64,000 nucleotides of DNA, from positions 1 through 64,000 of the forward strand of contig CAMWYR010000003.1 in the NCBI GenBank assembly GCA_947178505.1. Reading direction: 5' to 3'. The position numbers and the translations under genes are program-made. This document shows, piece after piece, positions 8,577 to 16,214 of the stretch. The notes under the pieces are model-generated. The model ran no database searches and was not told the origin of the DNA. It was given only the letters and a program-made list of their open reading frames with translations. This stretch comes from an uncultured Muribaculaceae bacterium (GTDB taxonomy: Bacteria > Bacteroidota > Bacteroidia > Bacteroidales > Muribaculaceae). Each line of letters begins with the position of its first letter. Positions within the stretch are counted from its first letter, which is position 1.

Positions 8577-9281
8577 ATGAAGGCTTTTAAATCAGTATGC
8601 GCTGTCGTGCTTTGCGGCAGTATGCTTTTCGGCACGACATCGTGCAACATGAGTAATACGGGCAAAGGCGCTCTCATCGGCGGTGGCGGCGGTGCAGGCG
8701 TAGGTGCCGGAATCGGCGCAATCTTCGGTGGTGGCAAGGGTGCTGCAATCGGTTCGGGCGTGGGTGCTGCAATCGGTGCAGGTGTAGGCGCGCTTATCGG
8801 TAACCATATGGACAAGCAGAAGAAGGAACTTGAGAAGGAACTCGCCAACACCGCAAAGGTTGAGGAGACTCAGGACCCGGCAACCGGCCTGAAGGCAATC
8901 CGCGTCACTTTCGAGGGCGGTATCCTCTTCGCTACCGGAAAGTCTACTATCTCAGAGCAGGCCAAGGCCAACCTCGCTAAGTTCGCAGCCAACCTCAAGG
9001 AGAATCCCAACACTGACATCCAGATTCTCGGGTTCACCGACAACACAGGGTCGTTCGCAGCCAATGAGCGTGTATCGACCGACCGCGCGGCAGCCGTGCT
9101 CAGCTTCCTCGCCAACCAGGGTGTATCTCCCCTCCGTATGACGTCGAAGGGCATCCCCATGGCCGACTACGTCGCATCAAACGACACTCCCGAAGGCCGT
9201 GCCGAGAACCGTCGCGTGGAGATCTTCATCACCGCCAACGACCAGATGATCAAGGATGCTCAGCAGCAGGTGAACAGCTGA
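8577..9281 (+). CDS. OmpA-family outer-membrane lipoprotein with glycine zipper
   Basis: The start chosen is the ATG at 8577, giving 234 residues and an immediate lipoprotein signal peptide with lipobox GTTSC. An upstream in-frame start would bury the signal. A glycine-rich zipper segment (about residues 27-75) follows, then a helical KKELEKEL linker. The OmpA C-terminal domain (about 100-225) carries the peptidoglycan-binding GFTDNTGS and RAENRRVEI motifs. It probably sits in the outer membrane facing the periplasm and tethers the wall. It is monocistronic, ends at a strong terminator, and is much richer in G+C than the genes on either side. Confidence 0.88.
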   Translation: MKAFKSVCAVVLCGSMLFGTTSCNMSNTGKGALIGGGGGAGVGAGIGAIFGGGKGAAIGSGVGAAIGAGVGALIGNHMDKQKKELEKELANTAKVEETQDPATGLKAIRVTFEGGILFATGKSTISEQAKANLAKFAANLKENPNTDIQILGFTDNTGSFAANERVSTDRAAAVLSFLANQGVSPLRMTSKGIPMADYVASNDTPEGRAENRRVEIFITANDQMIKDAQQQVNS

Positions 9282-9313
9282 TCCCCCTTCATAAAATAAC
9301 ACAACTCCATAAA

Positions 9314-9350
9314 AAGCAGGATGCGCCCCGCCCCGGGTCGCATCCTGCTT
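9314..9350 (+). terminator. Rho-independent terminator of the OmpA-like gene
   Basis: A perfect 12-bp stem (AAGCAGGATGCG, 9314-9325, pairing with 9339-9350) encloses a 13-base GC-rich loop and is followed by CTTCT. It lies 33 bases after the stop codon. The T tract is short. Confidence 0.75.
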
Positions 9351-9384
9351 CTTCTATATCTCTCAAAAGTGTGGAGGAATGCGT

Positions 9385-9810
9385 CTATGTATTTGTTTCT
9401 GAAATATTGATTACGAGATCTTCTTTAAGGATAGTTGTGAGGTCGATGGGGGGTAAAATAAAATTCCTGAATTCAGAATCTTCAGTTTTAGCAAACATTA
9501 TTCCTCTGGCCACCCCGATGGTCTGATTTGCAAAGAACCCGAGATCATCTTTGGAAATTATGAGCACTTTATCTTTAATCAGGTTATCCCAATCTTCAGA
9601 AAAGATATCAAATTCGCAGTTGATTCCAAGTTTTAAAATGGTTCTTTCATCGTGTAGGAATTCCACAGAAACTTTGCAGGCAATTCGTTTGGCATTGCGT
9701 GCCGCTTTGAAGCCCAGATTGACTTTAAACGATAACCCTTCCGATGGGGCTTTATCGTTTAAAATTGCAAATTGCTCTATGTTTATTTTGGCCATTCTAA
9801 AACGTATCAT
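9385..9810 (-). CDS. SecB-like chaperone of a probable toxin-antitoxin-chaperone module
   Basis: This protein of 141 residues starts at ATG 9810, which overlaps the antitoxin stop as ATGA. An alternative ATG at 9795 begins MAKINIEQF. It has the beta-rich pattern of SecB-like proteins: an N-terminal strand region with NLGFKA, a middle FDIFSEDW, then a helix with the VGVARG-like TIGVARGIMFAK, and a C-terminal FILPPIDL that matches the proline-rich C-terminal signature of SecB-like proteins. In TAC systems (such as mycobacterial HigBA-SecB-TA) this third gene protects the antitoxin from proteolysis. Identification rests on these features and on gene order; no search was possible. Confidence 0.6.
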   Translation of the reverse strand: MIRFRMAKINIEQFAILNDKAPSEGLSFKVNLGFKAARNAKRIACKVSVEFLHDERTILKLGINCEFDIFSEDWDNLIKDKVLIISKDDLGFFANQTIGVARGIMFAKTEDSEFRNFILPPIDLTTILKEDLVINISETNT

Positions 9811-10211
9811 GCAGCTTTTGTTTTTAATTCAACTGGAATAAACTCAAAACTATCGCAACTGGAGGTTTGTGTAAACTCGTTGAAGATACCCGGCATATAT
9901 TCCACATTTAAATCTGCATCAGGAATCTTATATTCTTTAGCATCATCAGCTATGACCTCCTTAATAGGTCTGAATTCAATTTTTGGAACGTAACCGAAAG
10001 CAAGTGCCAATTCAAAAAATTTGGAAAGTTTATGGTCATAATCTCCGTTTAGTAATTGAGATACGTACCCCTTGCTGACACCGAGATGATTTGCCAGTTG
10101 CACACGGTTAAACTTATGAGTCTCCATGAAATTTTCTGCACAATTATACAGGTTAATTTGTGTTTTGGCTATCCAATATTCCGGAGAACTTAATATAGTT
10201 TTCCTTTCCAT
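9807..10211 (-). CDS. HTH (XRE-type) antitoxin of the TAC module
   Basis: This 134-residue protein has a helix-turn-helix at about residues 36-60 (VQLANHLGVSKGYVSQLLNG), the HigA/XRE signature of DNA-binding antitoxins. A C-terminal extension of about 60 residues follows, ending near EFIPVELKTKAA. In TAC systems such an extension is the chaperone-addiction (ChAD) segment that SecB-like partners bind; its presence here fits but is inferred. The gene starts 8 bases after the toxin stop and overlaps the chaperone start by 4 bases. It probably represses the shared promoter through the palindrome upstream of the toxin. Confidence 0.75.
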   Translation of the reverse strand: MERKTILSSPEYWIAKTQINLYNCAENFMETHKFNRVQLANHLGVSKGYVSQLLNGDYDHKLSKFFELALAFGYVPKIEFRPIKEVIADDAKEYKIPDADLNVEYMPGIFNEFTQTSSCDSFEFIPVELKTKAA

Positions 10212-10219
10212 GTCTTTTC

Positions 10220-10597
10220 CTATTTGGTGAAATCCTTTATAAGGCTCTTTAATTTTTTAATATCCTTCTTTTGTGTGCCTTTATATCCGGCAATTACGAT
10301 GAAGAAGTTGGGTTTCTGCTTAATTACATATACCCTGAGACGATCTTTCTTGAATTCGAATAGATCAGAACGGTCCTTATCTTCAATATGGTTGAATTTC
10401 GTTTTAGGGAAGCGATTCTGATCTGTAAGATTATCCATGTAAGATATTATGTAATTAAACAGTTTTTTATCGGAGGCATTATGACTAATTTTTTGTAGAA
10501 ATTCGTCAAAGTAACACACTCCGTCAATAAACAGTTTATGGAACGTATATTGAGGATTGTTTACATCTGTGTATAATTCTGTTTTATATTCCGGCAT
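10220..10597 (-). CDS. RelE/HigB-type toxin of the TAC module
   Basis: The ATG at 10597 (MPEYKTELY) gives a 125-residue protein. A longer reading from a TTG at 10633 is disfavoured because the predicted -7 box (10631-10638) would overlap it. The C-terminal half (DRLRVYVIKQKPNFFIVIAGYKG followed by a lysine-rich helix) resembles the beta-sheet core and basic tail of RelE/HigB mRNA interferases. It is the first gene of a three-gene unit with the antitoxin and SecB-like genes and is much richer in A+T than the housekeeping genes to the right. The exact toxin family and RNA-cleaving activity are inferred. Confidence 0.68.
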   Translation of the reverse strand: MPEYKTELYTDVNNPQYTFHKLFIDGVCYFDEFLQKISHNASDKKLFNYIISYMDNLTDQNRFPKTKFNHIEDKDRSDLFEFKKDRLRVYVIKQKPNFFIVIAGYKGTQKKDIKKLKSLIKDFTK

Positions 10598-10630
10598 TTT
10601 ACCGAGTGTTAAACTGATTATTTGAGGATG

Positions 10631-10662
10631 CAAAAATAATCTTTTTCTACTTCTTTTACAAA
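10631..10662 (-). promoter_or_regulatory. Consensus Bacteroidota promoter of the TAC operon
   Basis: On the minus strand the -33 element TTTG (10659-10662) is followed after exactly 20 bases by the -7 element TATTTTTG (10631-10638). Transcription should start near 10624, leaving a leader of about 25 bases before the toxin ATG at 10597. Both boxes match the consensus perfectly. Confidence 0.75.
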
Positions 10663-10709
10663 TTTCAAGAGGAAAAGTTTAGTTGCAACTAAACTTTTCC
10701 TCTTGAAAT
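10662..10709. repeat. Perfect 48-bp palindrome, candidate operator of the TAC operon
   Basis: Two 24-base arms (10662-10685 and 10686-10709) are exact reverse complements with no spacer, centred on TTG|CAA. The left edge shares its first base with the TTTG -33 element, so a protein bound here would block RNA polymerase. No T run follows on either strand, which argues against an intrinsic terminator. The natural candidate ligand is the HTH antitoxin; this is inference. Confidence 0.65.
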
Positions 10710-10809
10710 GCGCCACAAAATTGAGTTTTAGGAATGATATTAATCAGTTTCCCTAGAATGATACGAGGTATTCAACTTAGTGGATGGAGCCTAAATAAAC
10801 ATGGGAGAC

Positions 10810-11799
10810 TCAAAGGGTCATGATTTTGTTGAGGAGGGGGCGGGGAAGGAGAAGCCAGGCGAGGGCGCCGACGCGGTTCTTGAGGCGGACGCGGGGATTG
10901 ATGAGTTCTTCTTTGGCGTGGGCCGTGAGATAGGCGCTGATGCTGTCAAGCCGGGAAGCATATTCGTCATGGCTTTCTCCGCGTGCGATTGCGCGAGTGA
11001 TCTCGCAGAGCATATTGTAGTTGGCGGAGAAGCGACGGTCGGTGGCAGCGGGGAGATACCCGGGTGCCTCGGCGCGGATATGCTCCTCTATACGGCGCGT
11101 TACCTCGAGCACAATCAGGCGGTCGCGGTTGAAGGTGCGGATCAGACTGCCGCCGCGCAGCCGGTAGAGATAGACCGGGGCCATCGTGAAAGCGACCCGC
11201 TTCATTCTCATCACAAGACGGTGGAAGCAGTCGAGGTCCTCATAGAGCTCGCCTGCCCGGAAAGACACGCCGTCGAATGCCTCGCGCCTGAATAATTTGC
11301 TCCACATCGACGAATTGACGCGATCCTGGTAGAGACTATCCTCCACGGCCTCCGGGCCACTCAGAACGCCCCATTCAGGCTCAGAAGCGAGTTTTTTATC
11401 GGCCTCGGCGAATGCCTTCGACATTCCTGTCGGCGTATCCTTGAAACTCAGGAACGTGCCCGTGGCCATCTCGGCGCCGGTGGCCTGCAATCCCTGCACC
11501 ATCCTCTCCAGGCTCCGGCGGGGCCAGAGATCATCGGAATCAATGAAGGCTATCATCTCACCGCGTGCGAACCCTATCCCTCGGTTGCGCACCTGTGCCA
11601 GGCCGCCGTGCGGGATATCCTCCACCCGTATGCGGCTGTCGCGCGTCGCATAGGCGCGGGCGATTTCGGCTGAGGAGTCGGTGCTGGCGTCGTTGACCAC
11701 GATTGCCTCCCAGTCGGTGTAGGTCTGCACCACGATGGAGTCAAGGGTCTCCCCTATCCAGGCCTCGCAGTTATAGCACGGGATGATGATGCTTACCAT
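10810..11799 (-). CDS. Family 2 glycosyltransferase
   Basis: This 329-residue GT-A protein starts with VSIIIPCYNCEAWI and has the nucleotide-binding DASTDSSAEIA region. It carries the metal-binding DxD as IDSDD (about residue 90) and a basic C-terminal helix. It probably transfers a sugar to a surface glycan on the cytoplasmic face. Neighbours do not indicate the pathway: it stands alone between the TAC module and the oxidoreductase operon. Its high G+C contrasts with the AT-rich module 5' of it on the map. Confidence 0.85.
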   Translation of the reverse strand: MVSIIIPCYNCEAWIGETLDSIVVQTYTDWEAIVVNDASTDSSAEIARAYATRDSRIRVEDIPHGGLAQVRNRGIGFARGEMIAFIDSDDLWPRRSLERMVQGLQATGAEMATGTFLSFKDTPTGMSKAFAEADKKLASEPEWGVLSGPEAVEDSLYQDRVNSSMWSKLFRREAFDGVSFRAGELYEDLDCFHRLVMRMKRVAFTMAPVYLYRLRGGSLIRTFNRDRLIVLEVTRRIEEHIRAEAPGYLPAATDRRFSANYNMLCEITRAIARGESHDEYASRLDSISAYLTAHAKEELINPRVRLKNRVGALAWLLLPRPLLNKIMTL

Positions 11800-11835
11800 T
11801 ATTCTCGGAATTGGCCGGAATTATCCGGAATTGAA

Positions 11836-11866
11836 AAAGAAACGAGGGTGTGAGCCCACACCCTCG
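11836..11866 (-). terminator. Terminator of the 2-oxoacid oxidoreductase operon
   Basis: A 10-bp stem (11843-11852 with 11857-11866) has a 4-base loop. On the minus strand it is followed by TTTCTTTTTC (down to about 11833). It lies 23 bases beyond the stop of the gamma-subunit gene. Confidence 0.75.
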
Positions 11867-11888
11867 CCTTATTTGATTTCTATATGGT

Positions 11889-12425
11889 TCAGATTAGTGA
11901 GCCACCTTTCTCAATGGCCTGCTCATTAAGGGGGATGAGCTTGTGATGACGCTCGGGGAGCGACTTCTTGAGGCCCTTGATGACATTCTCCATAGGCAGC
12001 TTATAATCCATAGCCTTGAGGAGCGCACCCATCACTACCATATTGTATGCCTTGGAATTACCGAGTTCGAGGGTTGCCTCCATTGCATCAATGGGATAGA
12101 TCTTGATGTCGTCGCGGGTCGGACGCTTGTGGATACCGTTGGTGTCGTAGATAAGCGTGCCGCCGGGCTTCACCTTGGGGGCGAACTTATCGAGGCTCTG
12201 CTGATTGAGGGCCACGACGATATCATACTTGTCGAGCACCGGAGATGATATCTTCGAGTCGGCGAGGATAACGGTCACGTTGGCCGTGCCGCCACGCTGC
12301 TCGGGGCCGTACGACGGCATCCAGGTCACCTCCTTATCGTCCATCAGTCCCGAATAGGCGAGAATCTTTCCCATCGAGAGGACACCTTGTCCGCCGAAAC
12401 CGGCGATGATGATTTCTTCTTTCAT
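11889..12425 (-). CDS. 2-oxoacid:ferredoxin oxidoreductase gamma subunit (KorC/VorC family)
   Basis: This 178-residue protein begins EEIIIAGFGGQGVLSMG, the hallmark of the gamma (pyruvate/ketoisovalerate oxidoreductase catalytic) subunit. SYGPEQRGGTANVTV follows, and a HKRPTRDDI segment lies in the middle. Together with the alpha, beta and ferredoxin-like subunits upstream it forms a cytoplasmic TPP/FeS enzyme. That enzyme oxidatively decarboxylates a 2-oxoacid to acyl-CoA while reducing ferredoxin, or runs in reverse for synthesis. It is the last gene of the operon and ends before a clear terminator. Confidence 0.9.
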   Translation of the reverse strand: MKEEIIIAGFGGQGVLSMGKILAYSGLMDDKEVTWMPSYGPEQRGGTANVTVILADSKISSPVLDKYDIVVALNQQSLDKFAPKVKPGGTLIYDTNGIHKRPTRDDIKIYPIDAMEATLELGNSKAYNMVVMGALLKAMDYKLPMENVIKGLKKSLPERHHKLIPLNEQAIEKGGSLI

Positions 12426-12443
12426 CTCTTTAATATTATCGGG

Positions 12444-13205
12444 TTACTGATTCTTAAGATCTCCAAGCGGATATTGGGGGAACATATTCTGCTCCATCCA
12501 CTCATTGGCCTTCTCGGGAGTGAGTTTCCAGCCGCTGTTGCAGGTCGACACGACCTCCACTACCGAAGTGCCGCGCTTTGCGATCGCATTCTCAAAGGCC
12601 TTCTTGATTGCGGCCTTTGTCTTGCGGACGGCGGCGGGAGTATGCACGGCCTGGCGGGTCACGTAGCAAGTGCCGTCGAGGATCGCCATAAGGTTGGTGA
12701 TTTCAAGCGGATGTCCGTTGAGGTCGACGCGACGGCCGTAAGGAGTAGTGGCCGTCTTCTGCCCTACGAGCGTGGTCGGAGCCATCTGGCCGCCGGTCAT
12801 ACCGTAGATAGCGTTATTGACGAAAATCATGACGATATTCTCACCGCGGTTGGCTGCATGGATTGATTCAGCCGTACCGATAGCCGACATATCGCCGTCG
12901 CCCTGGTAAGTGAACACCACATTCTCGGGCCAGAGGCGAGAAGCTGCCGTGGCCACTGCGGGGGCACGGCCGTGAGCGGCCTCGATCCAGTCGACATCAA
13001 TATAATTATATGCGAATACGGCGCAACCTACGGGCGATACGCCCACGGTCTTGTCGGTGATGCCCATTTCGGCAATGACCTCGGCTATAAGTTTATGGAT
13101 CACGCCATGCGAACAGCCGGGGCAATAGTGCATGTGCACTTCCTCAAGAAGCTCAGGCTTGCAGTAGACCTTGTTCTCTTCCCGGATAATGTCTTCGATA
13201 TTCAT
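12444..13205 (-). CDS. 2-oxoacid:ferredoxin oxidoreductase beta subunit, TPP-binding (KorB/VorA family)
   Basis: This 253-residue protein has the TPP/Mg motif GDGDMSAIG about residue 98 with NNAIYGMTGGQ downstream, and a cysteine motif HYCPGCSHG near residue 30. These mark the beta subunit of four-subunit 2-oxoacid:ferredoxin oxidoreductases. Starts and stops in the operon are 14-18 bases apart. The substrate (2-oxoglutarate versus branched-chain 2-oxoacids) cannot be settled from this subunit. Confidence 0.92.
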   Translation of the reverse strand: MNIEDIIREENKVYCKPELLEEVHMHYCPGCSHGVIHKLIAEVIAEMGITDKTVGVSPVGCAVFAYNYIDVDWIEAAHGRAPAVATAASRLWPENVVFTYQGDGDMSAIGTAESIHAANRGENIVMIFVNNAIYGMTGGQMAPTTLVGQKTATTPYGRRVDLNGHPLEITNLMAILDGTCYVTRQAVHTPAAVRKTKAAIKKAFENAIAKRGTSVVEVVSTCNSGWKLTPEKANEWMEQNMFPQYPLGDLKNQ

Positions 13206-13219
13206 AGTGTCTTGCCTGA

Positions 13220-14302
13220 TTACTTGTTAATGATTTTGTCCTTGAGAGCCTTCACAACTTCTTCGGGGCTGGGGATAATACCGCCGAGGCGACCGAAATG
13301 CTCGACGGGAAGCGCATCATGGACTGCGAGGCGCACGTCTTCAATCATCTGGCCGGCGTTCAGCTCGACCACGAGGATACCCTTCTTGCCTTCGGCAGCC
13401 TTACGCACGGCTTCCGTCGGATAGGGCCAGAGGGTGATGGGGCGGATGATGCCCACCTTGATGCCCTCTTCTGCGGCGATCTCGCGGGCCTTGTCGCAGA
13501 TGCGGGCCACGGTTCCGAACGACACGATGAGATAGTCGGCATCCTCGACGCCGATTTCCTCCCAGCGGGTCTCATTCTTCTCGATTTCGCGGTAACGGGC
13601 CTGAAGCTGCTCGTTGATCACCTCCATCTTGGCCGATTCAAGCTCAAGCGAAGTGATGACGTTGCGCTTGCGGCCATCCTTGCGGCCGTCGGCCGCCCAG
13701 GGGCACTGCTTGCGGATTTCCTCCTCAGTGCGGCGCGGACGCTGCTCGGGGAGCACCACCTTCTCCATCATCTGGCCCACGATACCGTCGGCGAGAATCA
13801 TGCAGGGGTTGGTGTATTTGAATGCGAGATCGAAGCCGAGGCCTACGAAGTCGACCATTTCCTGCACGGTTGAGGGAGCGAGCACGATGAGATGATAATC
13901 GCCGTGGCCGCCGCCCTTGACAGCCTGGAAATAGTCGGCCTGCGAGGGCTGGATCGTGCCCAGACCGGGGCCGCCGCGCATTACGTTAAGGATCAGGGCC
14001 GGCAGCGATGCCGCGGCGATGTAGGAGATACCCTCCTGCTTGAGGCTGACGCCGGGGGATGACGATGATGTCATTACTGCCTTTCCGGTGGCGGCGCCGC
14101 CATACACCATGTTTATCGCAGCCACTTCAGATTCTGCCTGAAGCACCACCATGCCTGTCGTTTCCCAGGGCATGAGTTCCTCAAGAGTCTCGAGCACTTC
14201 CGACTGCGGGGTGATAGGGTATCCGAAATAGCCGTCGCATCCGTAGCGGATTGCCGCGTGGGCGATGGCTTCGTTGCCCTTCATTAATCTTACCTCTTCC
14301 AT
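13220..14302 (-). CDS. vorB: 2-oxoacid:ferredoxin oxidoreductase alpha subunit (VorB/KorA family)
   Basis: This 360-residue subunit carries the pyrimidine-binding domain (KGNEAIAHAAI, GYFGYPITPQSE) and the SSSSPGVSLKQEG loop. A C-terminal domain II (DYLIVSFGTVARI) follows. The overall sequence pattern resembles the subunit often named VorB (3-methyl-2-oxobutanoate oxidoreductase) in Bacteroidales, but KorA (2-oxoglutarate) is a close relative, so the substrate is not certain. It lies 106 bases after the ferredoxin-like gene and 14 bases before the beta subunit. Confidence 0.88.
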   Translation of the reverse strand: MEEVRLMKGNEAIAHAAIRYGCDGYFGYPITPQSEVLETLEELMPWETTGMVVLQAESEVAAINMVYGGAATGKAVMTSSSSPGVSLKQEGISYIAAASLPALILNVMRGGPGLGTIQPSQADYFQAVKGGGHGDYHLIVLAPSTVQEMVDFVGLGFDLAFKYTNPCMILADGIVGQMMEKVVLPEQRPRRTEEEIRKQCPWAADGRKDGRKRNVITSLELESAKMEVINEQLQARYREIEKNETRWEEIGVEDADYLIVSFGTVARICDKAREIAAEEGIKVGIIRPITLWPYPTEAVRKAAEGKKGILVVELNAGQMIEDVRLAVHDALPVEHFGRLGGIIPSPEEVVKALKDKIINK

Positions 14303-14408
14303 AAAATTTTTGTGTTTCTGTTTCGGGCCCTGCTGTGCGGAGGATTTCCCGCCGGGGCCTGATGGTGATTAGTTAGGTTAGCGATTAGATGCCGGCGATA
14401 AGCCTGTT

Positions 14409-14639
14409 TTACTTCTCTACCTTACGGTAGACTTCGATACAGGCATCGGGACACACAAGCGCACAAGCGCAACAGCCGATGCAATTGGCGGGTTGCTCCA
14501 TGTAGGCATAGTGATAACCGCGGTCGTTGACCTCGTTGGGCTGGAGCGCAAGCGTGTCGGTCGGACAAGCTACCACACACAGGTTGCAGCCCTTGCAGCG
14601 GTCAATATTCACCACCACCGCTCCTTTTACTTTTGCCAT
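14409..14639 (-). CDS. 2[4Fe-4S] ferredoxin-like delta subunit of the oxidoreductase
   Basis: This 76-residue protein has two complete cluster motifs, CKGCNLCVVACP (about residues 16-27) and CIGCCACALVCP, the ferredoxin-type delta subunit of KOR/VOR enzymes. It is the first gene of the operon and passes electrons from the TPP active site to soluble ferredoxin. The D-A-B-C order matches four-subunit enzymes in anaerobes. Confidence 0.9.
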   Translation of the reverse strand: MAKVKGAVVVNIDRCKGCNLCVVACPTDTLALQPNEVNDRGYHYAYMEQPANCIGCCACALVCPDACIEVYRKVEK

Positions 14640-14744
14640 GATACTGCGTTTTGCTATTATAATTTAAGGTTATCTGGAAGTAGCCGGGGCGATGACGGGC
14701 ACCGCCCGGCCACATGCTTATTCTGCGGGATGTGGGCCGCCGGA

Positions 14745-15302
14745 TCAGACGGTGAGGATTTCCTTTTCCTTCTCGGCGAAGAGGGAGTCAATCTGCTTCA
14801 TGAATTTGTCGTGAAGTTTCTGCACCTTTCCCTCTGCATCTTTCTCGAGGTCTTCGCTGAGACCATTCTTGATTTCTTTCTTCAGGCCTTCGATGGCTTC
14901 GCGGCGGGCATTGCGCACCGATACCTTCGCTGTCTCTGCCTCACCCTTGCTTTGCTTCACGAGCTGCTTGCGGCGGTCTTCGGTGAGCGGCGGAATAGCG
15001 AGGCGTATCACCTCTCCATTGTTCTCGGGCATAATGCCGAGCTCGGAGTTGATGATAGCTTTCTCTATTTCCTTGAACATCGACTTCTCCCAGGGCGTGA
15101 TGGCGATCGTGCGCGCATCGGGCACGGAGACGTTGGCCACATTCGAGATCGGAGCTGCCGAACCGTAATAGTCCACGCGGATTCCGTCGAGCAGACGGGC
15201 CGAAGCCTTGCCGGCACGGATGTGTGAGAGCGTATCGTCGAGATATTCCACGGCAAGCTGCATCGAGTCTTCCGCGTTCTGGAGATATTCTTTTACTTCC
15301 AT
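14745..15302 (-). CDS. frr: Ribosome recycling factor
   Basis: This 185-residue protein has the RRF helical hairpin. It starts with helix 1 ([27 protein letters not shown]), passes the central domain with IGAAEP-type hinge residues, and ends with the long basic helices [16 protein letters not shown]. With EF-G it splits post-termination ribosomes. It follows pyrH by 87 bases; frr and pyrH are commonly adjacent across bacteria. Length is normal for the family. Confidence 0.96.
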   Translation of the reverse strand: MEVKEYLQNAEDSMQLAVEYLDDTLSHIRAGKASARLLDGIRVDYYGSAAPISNVANVSVPDARTIAITPWEKSMFKEIEKAIINSELGIMPENNGEVIRLAIPPLTEDRRKQLVKQSKGEAETAKVSVRNARREAIEGLKKEIKNGLSEDLEKDAEGKVQKLHDKFMKQIDSLFAEKEKEILTV

Positions 15303-15389
15303 ATATTATTTTAATTTAATCGGGGGGATGATTCGCCCGACGGCCTTAGCGCCGGAGCCGGGCGGAGATTAATCCGGAGACTGCGTCTC

Positions 15390-16097
15390 TCAGGCCTTCA
15401 CGTAGGTGCCTACAGGCTCACCGCGGAGGGCTTTGCCAAGATTGCCGGGCACATCCATGTTAAACACGTAGATGGGCATGGCATTCTCCTTGCAGAGTGC
15501 CGTTGCGGTGAGATCCATCACCTTCAGGCCGCGCTGCATCACCTCGTCGTAGGTGATTTCCTCGAAGCGTGTCGCAGTGGGGTCTTTCTCGGGGTCGGCC
15601 GTATAGACGCCGTCGACGCGCGTGCCCTTAAGCATTGCCTCAGCCTCGATCTCGATGGCGCGGAGAGCCGAACCGGTATCGGTAGTGAAGTAGGGATTTC
15701 CGGTGCCGCACGAAATGATCGCTACTCCTCCGGCCTTCATCACGTCGATTGCGCGCCACTTGGAATACTGCTCCCCTATCGGGAACATATTGATGGCGGT
15801 GAGCACCTTTGCGGGCTGGCCGATTGCCTCGAGGGCCGAACTGAGCGCGAGCGAGTTGATCACCGTGGCGAGCATACCCATCTGGTCGCCCTTCACACGA
15901 TCGAATCCCTTGGAGGCGCCGCTGAGGCCACGGAAGATGTTGCCGCCGCCGATGACTATGCCGATTTCCACTCCGGCATCGACCATTTCCTTGATCTGCG
16001 CCGCATATTGGTTGAGGCGTTCAGTGTCGATGCCGTGGCCTTTACCGCCGGCAAGCGACTCACCCGAAAGCTTGAGAAGTACGCGTTTGAATCTCAT
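15390..16097 (-). CDS. pyrH: UMP kinase
   Basis: This 235-residue amino-acid-kinase-fold enzyme phosphorylates UMP to UDP. It carries the N-terminal KLSGESLAGGKG, GGGNIFRG, and a D-box GTGNPYFTTDT. YTADPEKDPTATRF follows as the acceptor-binding segment. Length matches the family. It lies upstream of frr in the same unit and has a probable promoter directly before its ATG. Confidence 0.97.
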   Translation of the reverse strand: MRFKRVLLKLSGESLAGGKGHGIDTERLNQYAAQIKEMVDAGVEIGIVIGGGNIFRGLSGASKGFDRVKGDQMGMLATVINSLALSSALEAIGQPAKVLTAINMFPIGEQYSKWRAIDVMKAGGVAIISCGTGNPYFTTDTGSALRAIEIEAEAMLKGTRVDGVYTADPEKDPTATRFEEITYDEVMQRGLKVMDLTATALCKENAMPIYVFNMDVPGNLGKALRGEPVGTYVKA

Positions 16098-16111
16098 TTC
16101 TGTCTTTTTTT

Positions 16112-16119
16112 CAAAGTTA
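16112..16119 (-). promoter_or_regulatory. -7 box for pyrH-frr
   Basis: TAACTTTG on the minus strand matches TAnnTTTG and ends 14 bases upstream of the pyrH ATG, giving a leader of about 10 bases. No TTTG is seen at the expected -33 position; that region is a long A/T run (16120-16146). Confidence 0.45.
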
Positions 16120-16214
16120 AATTTTTTTTTTGAAAAAAAGAAATTTTACCCTTGATATTTTGTCATTTTTCTACGCCTTCCGCCACGCCTCTCACCGCCC
16201 CCCTTTCAGATTGC

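Noticed and set aside
10631-10633. TTG start that would lengthen the toxin by 12 residues
   Set aside because: It falls inside the perfectly spaced -7 box of the TAC promoter, so the transcript should begin downstream; the ATG at 10597 is the likely start.
10662-10709. The 48-bp palindrome as an intrinsic terminator
   Set aside because: It has no loop and no T run on either side, and it overlaps a promoter; operator or other roles fit better.
14493-15227. 244-residue plus-strand frame over the ferredoxin and frr genes
   Set aside because: It is antisense to two well-identified genes and has a biased composition from high-GC reverse frames; treated as a shadow.
16120-16146. Long A/T run before pyrH as a phase-variation or terminator signal
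   Set aside because: It is non-coding and has no stem next to it; it is better read as part of a promoter region.
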